Assembly (NCBI RefSeq): GCF_039523795.1
Contig: NZ_BAAAFZ010000034.1
Location: 19,401 to 83,400 of the forward strand
DNA length: 64,000 nucleotides
DNA from: Craurococcus roseus
GTDB lineage: Bacteria; Pseudomonadota; Alphaproteobacteria; Acetobacterales; Acetobacteraceae
Reading direction: 5' to 3'
The position numbers and the translations under genes were made by a program. This document shows, piece by piece, positions 50,364 through 58,330 of this stretch. Below the pieces are notes generated by a model. It saw only the letters and a program-made list of their open reading frames with translations, searched no databases and was not told the DNA's origin. Every line of letters begins with the position of its first letter. The first letter of the stretch is position 1.

Positions 50364-52196
50364 TCAGCCCGCACGGGCGACGCAGGGGATGAAGCTCTCA
50401 GGGGCGGAGAGCAGCAACTCGATCTCGGCCGCGAGCCGCGCGTCGCCGGTGAGCGCGGGCGCGCGGTCGTCCCGGCGGCGGCGGAGGGTATCCAGGATCG
50501 CCAGATCCTCCGGACTGCCGTAGGCATCCCGCATCAGCGCCAGCCCGGGCTCGCCGAAGAAGCGGTGCATGATCTCCAAGAAGAGCTTGCGTTCCCGGAC
50601 GTAGGACGCCAGCGCCCGGTCGAGCTCCGCGCCCTCGGCGCCGGCGACGTGCCGCGCCGTCAGGAGCTTGCGGCCGAGGTAGCGTTCCGGCTTGACCTCC
50701 GACGAGTCGCGGCCGTGCCCGGTGCCGTAGGCCTGCACCAAGGCGGGGTCGGGCGGGCGCAGCCGGTAAAGGCTACGGTCGCCTACGCGGTAGGGCTCGG
50801 TGGCGAAGCACCGCGCGGCGAGCGGGTCGGCGGCGGCGAGGCGCTGCAACTCCTGCGTCGGAGTCAGCGGCAATGCCCGCCCCTTCGCGATGGTCACGCC
50901 GCCGGCGCTGGAGAAGACCCCCCGCTCGCCCTCGTGCAGGAGTTCTTTGATGCCGGCGACCAACGCTTCGCCGCTGAGCCTCGACAGGATCGTCCTGGCA
51001 CCGCCCGAGTGCTGCACCATGACCCAGAGGTAGAGGGCGGCCATTCCGCCGAAGCCGAGGACCAGGAGCCGGCGGTTGGCGGGGGTCAGGCCGAGGGGGT
51101 TCCCGCGCTGGCCCGCGCTGACGCGGCCGAACACGCCGCGCCCGACGGGCGCCGGCGCGGACCCGAGCCCCGGCGCGGTTCCGCAGCCGAAGCCGCCGCC
51201 GCCACGGCCCGCCGCCCCGTCCGCGGCGGTCCGCGTGTCCCGGCGAGCGACGGGCACGTGCGCCATGGCGCCCGACAGGCGCTCCAGGACGGCGACGCGC
51301 TCCGCGATCGTCGGGTGCGAGGCGAAGGGGCCGTCCACCGCGCCGTCGATCATCATGGCGTCGAACTGGACGCCGACGCCCTCCACCGCGCTGCGGCCCT
51401 CGATGCACAACAGGGCCGAGATCAGCGCCGCCGGGTTGTGCGTCATCCGCACCGCCTCCGCGTCGGCGACGAACTCGCGCGAGGACGAGATCAGCAGGCG
51501 CGAGACGCGGGCGAGGGCGAACGCGGCGCCGTTGGCGAGCCCGGCGGCGAAGCACAGGAAGAGGAACGGCGGCACCAGGACGCAGAGGACGACCTGCTTC
51601 CAGTCCACGATGCGCAGCGGACCTTGCCGCCGCAGACATTCGAGGTTGTCCATCAGCACGTTGGCCGCCGCCATGAGGCGGATGTCCCCGTTCCTGATGT
51701 GCGCGATCTCGTGCGCCACCACGGCCGCCAGCTCGTCGTCGTCGAGCGCCTCCACCAGGCCGCGCGTCGCCACCACCACAGCGGAGCGGGCGCCGAGGCC
51801 GCAGGCGAAGGCGTTGCGCGCCGGGCTGTCGATCAGCCCGACCTTCGGCAGGGGGAGGCCCGCGGCGATGGCTTGGGTTTCCACCGCGTCGACCAGCCGC
51901 CGCTCCGTCCACCGGTCGACGTAGCGGAACGCGACGGTGGTGCGGACGGAGGCGACGTGGCGCGAGAACTGGACGATGAAGAGCAGCACGCCGGCCGCGA
52001 AGACGAGCGGTACGTAGCGCTCCGCGTAGCCGAAGGTGCCCAGGGGCGGCGCGTGCAGCGGGTCCAGGAACAGCAGCGGCAGGAACAGCACGACGGCGGC
52101 GACCACCTGGAACGCGACCAGGAAGCCGCCGAACATCGCCGCGGAGCGCAGGTCGTTGCGCTTCACATGGCCGTAGAAGCCGTTCACCCGCAGCAT
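50364..52196 (-). CDS. M48 family zinc metalloprotease (HtpX-like), membrane anchored
   Basis: A 610-residue protease. Two or three membrane helices occupy residues 18-80 and another two 195-240. The zinc motif is VVAHEIAHIRNGDIRLMA (HExxH), the third ligand Glu is in SSREFVADAEAVRMTHN. The C-terminal 290 residues, from a Gly-rich linker (GRGGGGFGCGTAPG) to the end, have no recognised domain; HtpX is usually about 290 residues long, so this is a long variant. It leads into lemA and pspA-like genes on the same strand, an arrangement linked to membrane-protein quality control. Confidence 0.9.
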   Translation of the reverse strand: MLRVNGFYGHVKRNDLRSAAMFGGFLVAFQVVAAVVLFLPLLFLDPLHAPPLGTFGYAERYVPLVFAAGVLLFIVQFSRHVASVRTTVAFRYVDRWTERRLVDAVETQAIAAGLPLPKVGLIDSPARNAFACGLGARSAVVVATRGLVEALDDDELAAVVAHEIAHIRNGDIRLMAAANVLMDNLECLRRQGPLRIVDWKQVVLCVLVPPFLFLCFAAGLANGAAFALARVSRLLISSSREFVADAEAVRMTHNPAALISALLCIEGRSAVEGVGVQFDAMMIDGAVDGPFASHPTIAERVAVLERLSGAMAHVPVARRDTRTAADGAAGRGGGGFGCGTAPGLGSAPAPVGRGVFGRVSAGQRGNPLGLTPANRRLLVLGFGGMAALYLWVMVQHSGGARTILSRLSGEALVAGIKELLHEGERGVFSSAGGVTIAKGRALPLTPTQELQRLAAADPLAARCFATEPYRVGDRSLYRLRPPDPALVQAYGTGHGRDSSEVKPERYLGRKLLTARHVAGAEGAELDRALASYVRERKLFLEIMHRFFGEPGLALMRDAYGSPEDLAILDTLRRRRDDRAPALTGDARLAAEIELLLSAPESFIPCVARAG

Positions 52197-52263
52197 GGTC
52201 GAATTCCTTGGTCCGCGGCGGCGGCGGCGATGCGTCCTTCTCGCCGGCGGGCGGCGGGGCCGG

Positions 52264-52827
52264 TCAGAATCGGACGGGGGCCGGTTCGTCCATCAGCACG
52301 CGTTCGACGCCGAGGTCGAAAGGCTTGCGGCGGCCGAGCCGCGCGGCGGCGCCGATCGCGTTGCCGGGGAACTGGCGCAGGGTGGCGTTGAACTCGTCCA
52401 CGGCGAGATTGTAGAAGCGCCGCGACGCCGTGATGCGGTTCTCCGCGTCCGCCAACTCCTTGCGCAGCTCGCGGAAGTGCGCGGAGGCTTGCAGCTCGGG
52501 ATAGCGCTCCACCACGGTCATCAAGGAGCTGATGCTCTGGCCGACCTGCGTTTCGGCCTCGAGCCGCATCTCCGGGCCGGCCGCCTTCAAGGCGCCTGCC
52601 CGCGCCTTCGTCACCTCCGTCAGCACGGCGAATTCATGGCCGACGAAGCCGCGCACCGTCTCCACCAACCCGGGGATAAGGCTGTGGCGGTGCTTCAGAT
52701 GCACGTCCACGTCTGCGAAGGCCGTGTTGCAGCGCTCGTCCAAGGCCACCAGCCGGTTGTGGGTCGACCACGCGACCGCGCCGGCGAGGAGGCCGCCGCC
52801 CCCTGCGGCATAGACGAAGAAGTCCAT
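52264..52827 (-). CDS. LemA family protein
   Basis: A 187-residue protein with an N-terminal membrane helix (FFVYAAGGGGLLAGAVAW) followed by a four-helix bundle. THNRLVALDERCNTAFADVD and VHLKHRHSLIPGLVETVRGF match the LemA motif, with YPELQASAHFRELRKELADA and ENRITASRRFYNLAVDEFNA. It lies 67 nt upstream of the M48 protease gene and 140 nt downstream of the PspA-like gene on the same strand. LemA proteins occur with M48 proteases in many bacteria. The exact role is not known. Confidence 0.92.
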   Translation of the reverse strand: MDFFVYAAGGGGLLAGAVAWSTHNRLVALDERCNTAFADVDVHLKHRHSLIPGLVETVRGFVGHEFAVLTEVTKARAGALKAAGPEMRLEAETQVGQSISSLMTVVERYPELQASAHFRELRKELADAENRITASRRFYNLAVDEFNATLRQFPGNAIGAAARLGRRKPFDLGVERVLMDEPAPVRF

Positions 52828-52967
52828 GGACAGGCCCCCTTGGTTTCCACCCGCGCCCCGGCGCGCGGCGGTCGCGTCGAGGCCGGCGGTCGCGGCCTTC
52901 GCTGTTTCGCCCGGAGGCCGCGGCCTCCGGCGTGTTCCAGGCTTCGATCCGGTTCGCCGCTGGCCGG

Positions 52968-53645
52968 TCACTCGCCCCCGCGGGTGGACCGCAGGGCCGC
53001 CATGCGCTGGGCGATCGCGGCGCTCTTCTGCAGCGTGGCGATCTCGGCGACCTTCGCGGCCGTTTGCGCGTCGGCGCGGGCGATGCCGGCGACGCCGCCG
53101 GCCCCCGCCATGGCGCGGTCGAACGCCGCCTCGGCCCGCTCCACCTTGCGCTCCGTGCGCCGGTCCGGCCGCGCCGGTCCGTCGCCGCCGAGCGACGCGT
53201 CCCGCTGCGCCGCCTCGAACGCCGCGAGGGCCTCCTCCATCCGCGACTTGCGCGCGGCGAGGGCGACCAAGCACTCCTCCAGGCGGCCCGCCTCGCCCGC
53301 GGCCTCGGCCTGCGCCGCGTCCAGGCGCTGCGCTTGCGCCTCGAAGTCGAGTTGGCGGGACAGGGCCGCCTCGGCCAAGTCGTCGCGGTTCTCGGCAAGG
53401 GCGAAGCGCGCCTTCTCGTCCAGCGCGGCGATCTGGTCGCGGAACATCCGCTGCTGCCGCATGGCTTGTAGCCGGCGGGCCGTGGCGGCCTCCTGCTCGG
53501 AGCGGACCTCGTCCACCGCGCGGTCCACCTCGCGGATGGCCTCGCGCATCACGCCCGTGCCGCCGGCGCGCTCCATCGCATCGACCGCGTCTTCGATGCC
53601 TGCCGACACCAAGCGCCTGACGCGCACGAACACCGATTCGGCCAT
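52968..53645 (-). CDS. PspA/IM30 family protein
   Basis: A 225-residue coiled-coil protein. MAESVFVRVRRLVSAGIEDA and VDAMERAGGTGVMREAIREV are the family N terminus, a membrane-binding amphipathic helix then long coiled coils (EKARFALAENRDDLAEAALS, KSRMEEALAAFEAAQRDASL). Such proteins bind and stabilise damaged inner membrane. The start at 53645 is close to an 18-bp palindrome at 53667. The downstream genes lemA and M48 protease share the strand, so it is likely the head of a three-gene stress module; the classical psp sigma-54 regulation was not evident. Confidence 0.9.
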   Translation of the reverse strand: MAESVFVRVRRLVSAGIEDAVDAMERAGGTGVMREAIREVDRAVDEVRSEQEAATARRLQAMRQQRMFRDQIAALDEKARFALAENRDDLAEAALSRQLDFEAQAQRLDAAQAEAAGEAGRLEECLVALAARKSRMEEALAAFEAAQRDASLGGDGPARPDRRTERKVERAEAAFDRAMAGAGGVAGIARADAQTAAKVAEIATLQKSAAIAQRMAALRSTRGGE

Positions 53646-53666
53646 AGCTTCCTCGTCGAGTCTCTT

Positions 53667-53684
53667 TGTGTTGATATCACAACA
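53667..53684. promoter_or_regulatory. 18-bp imperfect palindrome upstream of pspA-like gene
   Basis: TGTGTTGATATCACAACA is symmetric at 7 of 9 half-site positions around GATATC. Its centre lies about 30 nt upstream of the PspA start on the minus strand, in a low-GC stretch. It could be an operator or part of a promoter. A sigma-54 element was looked for and not seen. Confidence 0.35.
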
Positions 53685-53849
53685 TTTGGCGGCGGGCAAT
53701 CGCCTCGGGAGCCGGGAAATAGACGAGCCCACCGCCCGGAGCCGGCGAGACGGCGGTGGAGGCGGCCACCGGATCGAGGGGGCGAGAGCGCAACGGCGCG
53801 GCGCCACAGGCACGTCCGCGCCACGGTAGGGCCACCGACCGCCCGCGCC

Positions 53850-54749
53850 TCACCCCGCCCGGCGCACCGCCAAGTCCGCCAGGAACCGCTCCACCGCGTC
53901 CATCCCGCGCCCGGCCGGGTCGTCCGCCAGGGCCGGGTGCCCGGCGCCGCGCAGCAGCACGAACTCCGCCCGCCCGCCCGCCGCCGCCGCCACGCGCCGG
54001 CCGTGCTCGTGCGGGATGAGGCGGTCCGCGTCGCCGTGCAGCACCAACACCGGCGCCCGCACCGTCGGCAGCCGCGAGATGCTGTCGAAGTGGTGGCGAA
54101 GCAGCCGCCGCGCCGGCAGCCAGCGGTACATCGCGGCGGCCAGGTCGGCCACAGAGGTGTAGGGCGCGTCCAGCACCAGCGCCCGCACCGGCCGCTCCGC
54201 CGCCACCATCACCGCCACGCCCGAACCGATGCTCTCGCCGCACACCACCGGCGCCGCCTCGCCCCAGGTGGCGGCCAGCCAATCGAGGTGCGCCCGCGCG
54301 TCGAGCAGGAATCCGGCTTCCGAGGGCGCGCCGGGGTTGCCGCCGTAGCCCCGGTACTCCGCCAGCACCACGCCGTAACCGGCTTCCGCGAAGGGCAGGA
54401 GCAGCGGCGCCCGGTCGGCGGCGTTGCCGGCCCGGCCGTGGAACACCACCAGCGTCGGCCATCCGGGCAACGGCTCCGCGGCCCAGAAGGAAAGCCCCAA
54501 CCCGTCGGCGGTGGAAACCCGCTCGGAGCGGAACCGCGCTTCCGCCAGCGACGTGGGCACGGCGCCGAGCGGCCGCGGGTCCGGGCGGAAGATCAGGCTG
54601 TCCTGCCGGTGCCACACCGTGGCCACCGCGCAAATCCAGAGCGCGGCCAGGAAGGCGGCGAGCGTGGCGGCGAAGGCGAGCAGCGGGGCGTCGAACCCCG
54701 GCTGGGCGGCGGCGGTCGCAAAAGCGGCGGCGTTGGCGGCAGGCGGCAC
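53850..54749 (-). CDS. Alpha/beta hydrolase, membrane anchored
   Basis: A 299-residue protein with one N-terminal helix (LLAFAATLAAFLAALWICAV) and an alpha/beta hydrolase domain. The nucleophile elbow is VVCGESIGSGVAVMVAAERP (Ser in GESIG), the oxyanion hole region LVVFHGRAGNAADRAPLLLP, the acid Asp in VLVLHGDADRLIPHEHG and the His in RGAGHPALAD. The closest pattern is that of the BAAT/YfhR-type hydrolases. The 204 nt between this gene and pspA contain no other gene. Start is GTG 54749. Confidence 0.88.
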   Translation of the reverse strand: MPPAANAAAFATAAAQPGFDAPLLAFAATLAAFLAALWICAVATVWHRQDSLIFRPDPRPLGAVPTSLAEARFRSERVSTADGLGLSFWAAEPLPGWPTLVVFHGRAGNAADRAPLLLPFAEAGYGVVLAEYRGYGGNPGAPSEAGFLLDARAHLDWLAATWGEAAPVVCGESIGSGVAVMVAAERPVRALVLDAPYTSVADLAAAMYRWLPARRLLRHHFDSISRLPTVRAPVLVLHGDADRLIPHEHGRRVAAAAGGRAEFVLLRGAGHPALADDPAGRGMDAVERFLADLAVRRAG

Positions 54750-54947
54750 GCGGGCGCTCCTCCTGGCTCGCGCGCCGCCGGGACCCTCCCGCAGGCCCGC
54801 CGTGGCGCTTGGCCGTTACGAAAACGGTACACCCCCAGGCTTCGTTCCCGGCGAGCAAATGATTTTGAGGTTGCTGTGGCCCAAGGGCACCTGCGCCCCG
54901 GCGCCGCGTGCTACCGTCCGGCCGGGCGAAGGGGACGGGATCACCGC

Positions 54948-55595
54948 GTGGCCGACGACGACGGACTCGTGTTCTACACCAACCCGATGTCGCGCGGCCG
55001 GACCGTGCGCTGGCTGCTGGAAGAGGTCGGCCGCCCCTACCGCACCGAGCTGCTCGACTACGGCCCGGCGATGGAGGCGTCCGCCTACCGGGCCATCAAC
55101 CCCATGGGCAAGGTCCCGGCCATTCGGCACCGCGGAACGGTCGTCACCGAAGCCGCCGCCATCTGCGCCTATCTCGCCGACGCTTTCCCGGAGGCCGGCC
55201 TCGCGCCGCCGCCCGGCGACCCGCTGCGCGGCCCCTACCACCGCTGGATGTTCTTCGCCGCCGGCCCGCTGGAAGCGGCGGTGACGAACAAGGCCTTCGG
55301 CTTCACGGTGCCCGAAGGCCGCGAAAGGACCGCGGGCTACGGCAGCTACGCCCGCGCCATGGACGCGCTCGAAACCGCCGTGTCCGGCGGCCCATACGTC
55401 GCGGGCGATCGCTTCACCGCCGCCGACCTCTACCTCGGCTCGCACATCGGCTGGGGCTTGGCGTTCGGCACCATCGAGAAGCGGCCCGCCTTCGAGCGCT
55501 ACTGGGAGCGCGTCGGCGCGCGGCCGGCCGCCTTGCGCGCGAGGGCGATCGACGACGCGCTCATCGCCGGGCGCCAACACGCGCCGCCGGCCTAG
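54948..55595 (+). CDS. Glutathione S-transferase family protein
   Basis: A 215-residue protein with the thioredoxin-like N-terminal domain (VFYTNPMSRGRTVRWLLEEV, INPMGKVPAIRHRGTVVTEA, AICAYLADAFPEAG) and an all-helical C-terminal domain (YGSYARAMDALETAVSGGPY, DRFTAADLYLGSHIGWGLAF). The catalytic Ser or Tyr is likely in the first NPMSRGR loop. Glutathione conjugation or isomerisation of a small electrophile is the general activity. The stop codon shares CTAG with the small gene on the other strand. Confidence 0.9.
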   Translation: MADDDGLVFYTNPMSRGRTVRWLLEEVGRPYRTELLDYGPAMEASAYRAINPMGKVPAIRHRGTVVTEAAAICAYLADAFPEAGLAPPPGDPLRGPYHRWMFFAAGPLEAAVTNKAFGFTVPEGRERTAGYGSYARAMDALETAVSGGPYVAGDRFTAADLYLGSHIGWGLAFGTIEKRPAFERYWERVGARPAALRARAIDDALIAGRQHAPPA

Positions 55596-55717
55596 TAGGA
55601 CAGCTTCCCCAACGCCGCCACGACGGCGGCGAGGAAAGCCAGGAAGTAGGCTACGGCGACCGCGCCTGCCAGCGCGTCGGCGGCGTTGTCCAGGGCGGTG
55701 TGCAACGGTCGGAACAT
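55592..55717 (-). CDS. 41-residue predicted membrane peptide
   Basis: MFRPLHTALDNAADALAGAV and AVAYFLAFLAAVVAALGKLS form an amphipathic start followed by one hydrophobic helix. It converges on the GST gene, with the two stop codons overlapping as CTAG (55592-55595). No family is recognised. The ATG has no obvious ribosome site. The coding of a coherent helix argues for it but chance cannot be excluded. Confidence 0.4.
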   Translation of the reverse strand: MFRPLHTALDNAADALAGAVAVAYFLAFLAAVVAALGKLSY

Positions 55718-55919
55718 CGTGCCTCCATCGCGCGGTTTTCGCGCGTCCGGACCGATCCTGCGCGGCCGGCCAGACGGCGGCTGTGCGGCGGCGCACGGGC
55801 CGACGCCCCGGTCCGCGCCGGCGCGCCGGCCCGCACGGGCGGAGGGGAGCGGCCCCCCGAGCCTTGCCACCGCCGCCCCCCGCGCTGAACATCCCCGCAA
55901 GCAAGGGGGGAGGGCTCAC

Positions 55920-56828
55920 ATGGCCGCCGCGGCGACACCGCTGGGGTTCATCGGCCTCGGCATGATGGGGCTGCCCATGGCGCGCTCGCTGCTGCGCCAC
56001 GGCCGCGCCCTCGTGGCCTGCGACCCGAGCGAGGCGGCGCGCGACGCCTTGTCCGAAGGCGCCGGAGCCGGCGCCGTCCGCTTCGCCGCCACGCCGGCCG
56101 GAGTCGCCGAAACGGCCGAAACGGTCGTCCTCGTGCTGCCCGACAGCAAAGCCGTCGCGCAGGTGGTGGAAGGTCCTGGCGGCCTGCTCGCCGCGCTCCG
56201 GCCCGGCCACCTCGTGGTGGACATGGGCTCCTCGCTCCCCGCGGAAACGCGCCGCCTCGCCGCCGCCGCCGCGGAGAGGGGCGCCGCCTTCCTGGACGCG
56301 CCCGTCTCCGGCGGCGTGGCCAAGGCGCGCGACGGGACGCTCGCCATCATGCTCGGCGGCGATGACGAACCTTGCGCCCGCGCCGAGCCGGTGCTGCGCG
56401 AGATGGGCGCCCCGCCGATCCGCACCGGCCCGGTCGGCAGCGCCCACGCCATGAAGGCGCTCAACAACTATGTCTACGCCGCCGGGCTGCTCGCCGCCGC
56501 CGAAGCGGTGCGCATGGCCGAGGCGCTCGGCCTCGACCTCCACGTGTTCACCGACGTGCTGAACGCCTCCTCCGGCCGCAACGTCGCCACCGAGACCAAG
56601 CTCAAGAGCGACGTGCTCACCGGCCGCTACGCCGCCGGCTTCCAACTCGGCCTGATGCGCAAGGACCTGGAAACCGCCGGTTCCATCGCCGCCGAGACCG
56701 GCCTCGACGCGCCGGGCCTGTCGCTCTGCCGCGCGCTCTGGGCGGAGGCGGTGGAGAAGCTCGGCCCGCGCGTGGACAACCTCGAGATCCACCGCTTCCT
56801 CGGCCAACGGGAGACCGCGCCGCGATGA
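55920..56828 (+). CDS. NAD(P)-dependent beta-hydroxyacid dehydrogenase (3-HIBADH family)
   Basis: A 302-residue dehydrogenase. It opens with the NAD(P)-binding LGFIGLGMMGLPMARSLL, has FLDAPVSGGVAKARDGTLAI (substrate-binding DAPVSGG) and the catalytic Lys in AMKALNNYVYAAGLLAAAEA. Family members oxidise 3-hydroxyisobutyrate, tartronate semialdehyde or related hydroxyacids. GGGGGGAGGG precedes the ATG at 55920. The gene overlaps the Bug receptor gene as ATGA, so the two form one operon; the receptor may deliver the hydroxyacid substrate. Confidence 0.92.
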   Translation: MAAAATPLGFIGLGMMGLPMARSLLRHGRALVACDPSEAARDALSEGAGAGAVRFAATPAGVAETAETVVLVLPDSKAVAQVVEGPGGLLAALRPGHLVVDMGSSLPAETRRLAAAAAERGAAFLDAPVSGGVAKARDGTLAIMLGGDDEPCARAEPVLREMGAPPIRTGPVGSAHAMKALNNYVYAAGLLAAAEAVRMAEALGLDLHVFTDVLNASSGRNVATETKLKSDVLTGRYAAGFQLGLMRKDLETAGSIAAETGLDAPGLSLCRALWAEAVEKLGPRVDNLEIHRFLGQRETAPR

Positions 56829-57820
56829 CCGCGACCACGACGCCGACCATCCGCCGCCGCGCCGCCCTGCTGGCCGCGCCCGCCGCCCTGTTCGCGGCGC
56901 CCGCCGCGCCGCGCGCGCAGGGCGCCGCGTGGCCCGACCGCCCGATCCGCCTGGTCGTGGCCTTCCCCGCCGGCAGCGTCACCGACACGCTGATGCGCCA
57001 CCTCGCCGAACCGCTCGGCCGCGAACTCGGCCAGCCGGTGGTCGTGGACAACCGCCCCGGCGGCAACGGCGTGGTCGGCACCGAATCGGCGGCGCGCGCC
57101 GCGCCGGACGGCCACACCTGGTGCGTGCTGAGCGTCACCAACGGCGCGCTCAACACCTACACCATCCGCCGCCTGCCCTACGACCCGCTGAAGGACTTCG
57201 CGCCCGTCGGCTTCGTCGCCGACACCGCCTACATCCTGGTGGTGGCCGCATCCCACCCCGCGCGCGACCTGCGCGGCCTGCTCGACTTGGCGAAGCGGCG
57301 CCCCGGCCAGCTCACCTTCAGCCACGGCAATTCCTCCGCCCACATCGCCTCGGCGACGATGGCGCGCCTCGCCGGCGTGGAGATGACGGCCGTGCCATAC
57401 CGCGGCGGCCCGGAGGCGCTGACGGACGTGATCGCCGGCCGCATCGACAGCACCTTCACCGACTTCCCCGCCGGGATGCCGCAGATCCGCGAAGGCAAGG
57501 TGCGCGCCCTGGCCGTCACCTCCGCGCAACCGCTCCCGCTGGCGCCCGACATCCCGCCCGTGGCCGCCGTGCTGCCGGGCTTCGAGCTGTCCGCCTGGTT
57601 CGGCATGGGCGTCCCCGCCGGCACGCCCGCCCCGGTCATCGCCCGCGCCAACGCCGCGCTGAACGCGGTGCTGCGCTCGCCCGAACTGGCCGAACGCGTC
57701 GGCCGCCTCGGCTACACCCCGCGCCCGACCGAGCCGGAATGGTTCCGCGACTTCCTGCGCGCGCAGATCGAGACGCTCGGGCGGCAGGCGAGGGAGGCGG
57801 GGCTGGAGGTTTCGGGGTAG
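56825..57820 (+). CDS. Tripartite tricarboxylate transporter substrate-binding protein (Bug family)
   Basis: A 331-residue exported receptor. The leader (RRRAALLAAPAALFAAPAAP then RAQG) is twin-arginine-like and the mature protein starts WPDRPIRLVVAFPAGSVTDT, the Bug signature, then LGQPVVVDNRPGGNGVVGTE. It lacks TctAB partners in the window. Coupled to the dehydrogenase upstream, it probably binds a carboxylate that the cell later oxidises. It is a paralogue of the receptor at 29898-30866. Confidence 0.92.
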   Translation: MTATTTPTIRRRAALLAAPAALFAAPAAPRAQGAAWPDRPIRLVVAFPAGSVTDTLMRHLAEPLGRELGQPVVVDNRPGGNGVVGTESAARAAPDGHTWCVLSVTNGALNTYTIRRLPYDPLKDFAPVGFVADTAYILVVAASHPARDLRGLLDLAKRRPGQLTFSHGNSSAHIASATMARLAGVEMTAVPYRGGPEALTDVIAGRIDSTFTDFPAGMPQIREGKVRALAVTSAQPLPLAPDIPPVAAVLPGFELSAWFGMGVPAGTPAPVIARANAALNAVLRSPELAERVGRLGYTPRPTEPEWFRDFLRAQIETLGRQAREAGLEVSG

Positions 57821-57859
57821 GGGAGGGACGAACCCCCCGAAGCTCGGCGACACGGGCCG

Positions 57860-58067
57860 TCAGGGCGGGGAAGCGCGGCCCGCTCCGGCGCGCGCACCGC
57901 GCGCCGCGCGCGCCTCGGCTTTGCGGGCGCGGCGGTGGTCGGCGACCACGGCGCGGAAGGTCGCGCGGATCAGGCCGTCCACCAGCGGCGGCGGCGGTTC
58001 AACGCCCGGCGGCGACCGCCAAGGCGGCGACGAGGAAGTCGGCGTTGCTGAACTTCGGGCGGCGCAT
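57860..58067 (-). pseudogene. TetR-type regulator remnant
   Basis: ATG 58067 opens with MRRPKFSNADFLVAALAVAA and ends 2 residues later (GR, TGA at 58001-57999). That start matches TetR N termini in this group (RPKFxxxDxLxAALxLAA). A different frame continues through PPLVDGLIRATFRAVVADHR and a basic tail to 57860, which could be what is left of the C-terminal dimer domain. The helix-turn-helix and most of the ligand domain are missing, so a large deletion has occurred. An operator-like palindrome lies just upstream. Confidence 0.45.
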
Positions 58068-58072
58068 GGCTC

Positions 58073-58088
58073 TGGAATATGTGTTCCA
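58073..58088. promoter_or_regulatory. Operator-like palindrome between divergent remnants
   Basis: TGGAATATGTGTTCCA: the two half sites TGGAATAT and GTGTTCCA are complementary at 6 of 8 positions. It is 6 nt upstream of the TetR remnant and 57 nt upstream of the PNPOx-like fragment, where a TetR operator is expected. It has probably lost its cognate regulator. Confidence 0.45.
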
Positions 58089-58144
58089 AAACTCATGCGA
58101 AGACGCGTTATCCTGCCCGTGACCTCTCGCGGGAGGGCGGCCCG

Positions 58145-58330
58145 ATGCCTGATGCGGCGCAGTCAAGCACCGAGGAACGGAGCCTCGCCCGCCTGCTCGC
58201 CGCGCCCCGCAACGCCATCGCCGAGGTTCCGATCTGCTGGGTGGTCACCGCCGCCGAGGACGGCAGCGCCGGTCAATACTACGGCGTGGCGATGCCGGCC
58301 AACCGAGCCCGCAGAAGGCAGGAGGCCAAG
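58145..58330 (+). pseudogene. Truncated pyridoxamine 5'-phosphate oxidase-like gene fragment
   Basis: From ATG 58145 about 55 residues read like the N terminus of a PNPOx-family protein (SLARLLAAPRNAIAEVPICW, VVTAAEDGSAGQYYG). The similarity ends near 58315 and the frame then runs on, without stop, into the solute-binding protein gene. GGGAGGGC precedes the ATG. The downstream part of the gene was lost by a deletion or insertion at this point. Family assignment is from a short stretch and is uncertain. Confidence 0.4.

Noticed and set aside
53646..53849. Possible sigma-54 promoter for the pspA-like gene
   Set aside because: No GG-N10-GC arrangement with the expected TGGCAC/TTGC context was recognised; only a palindrome was found.
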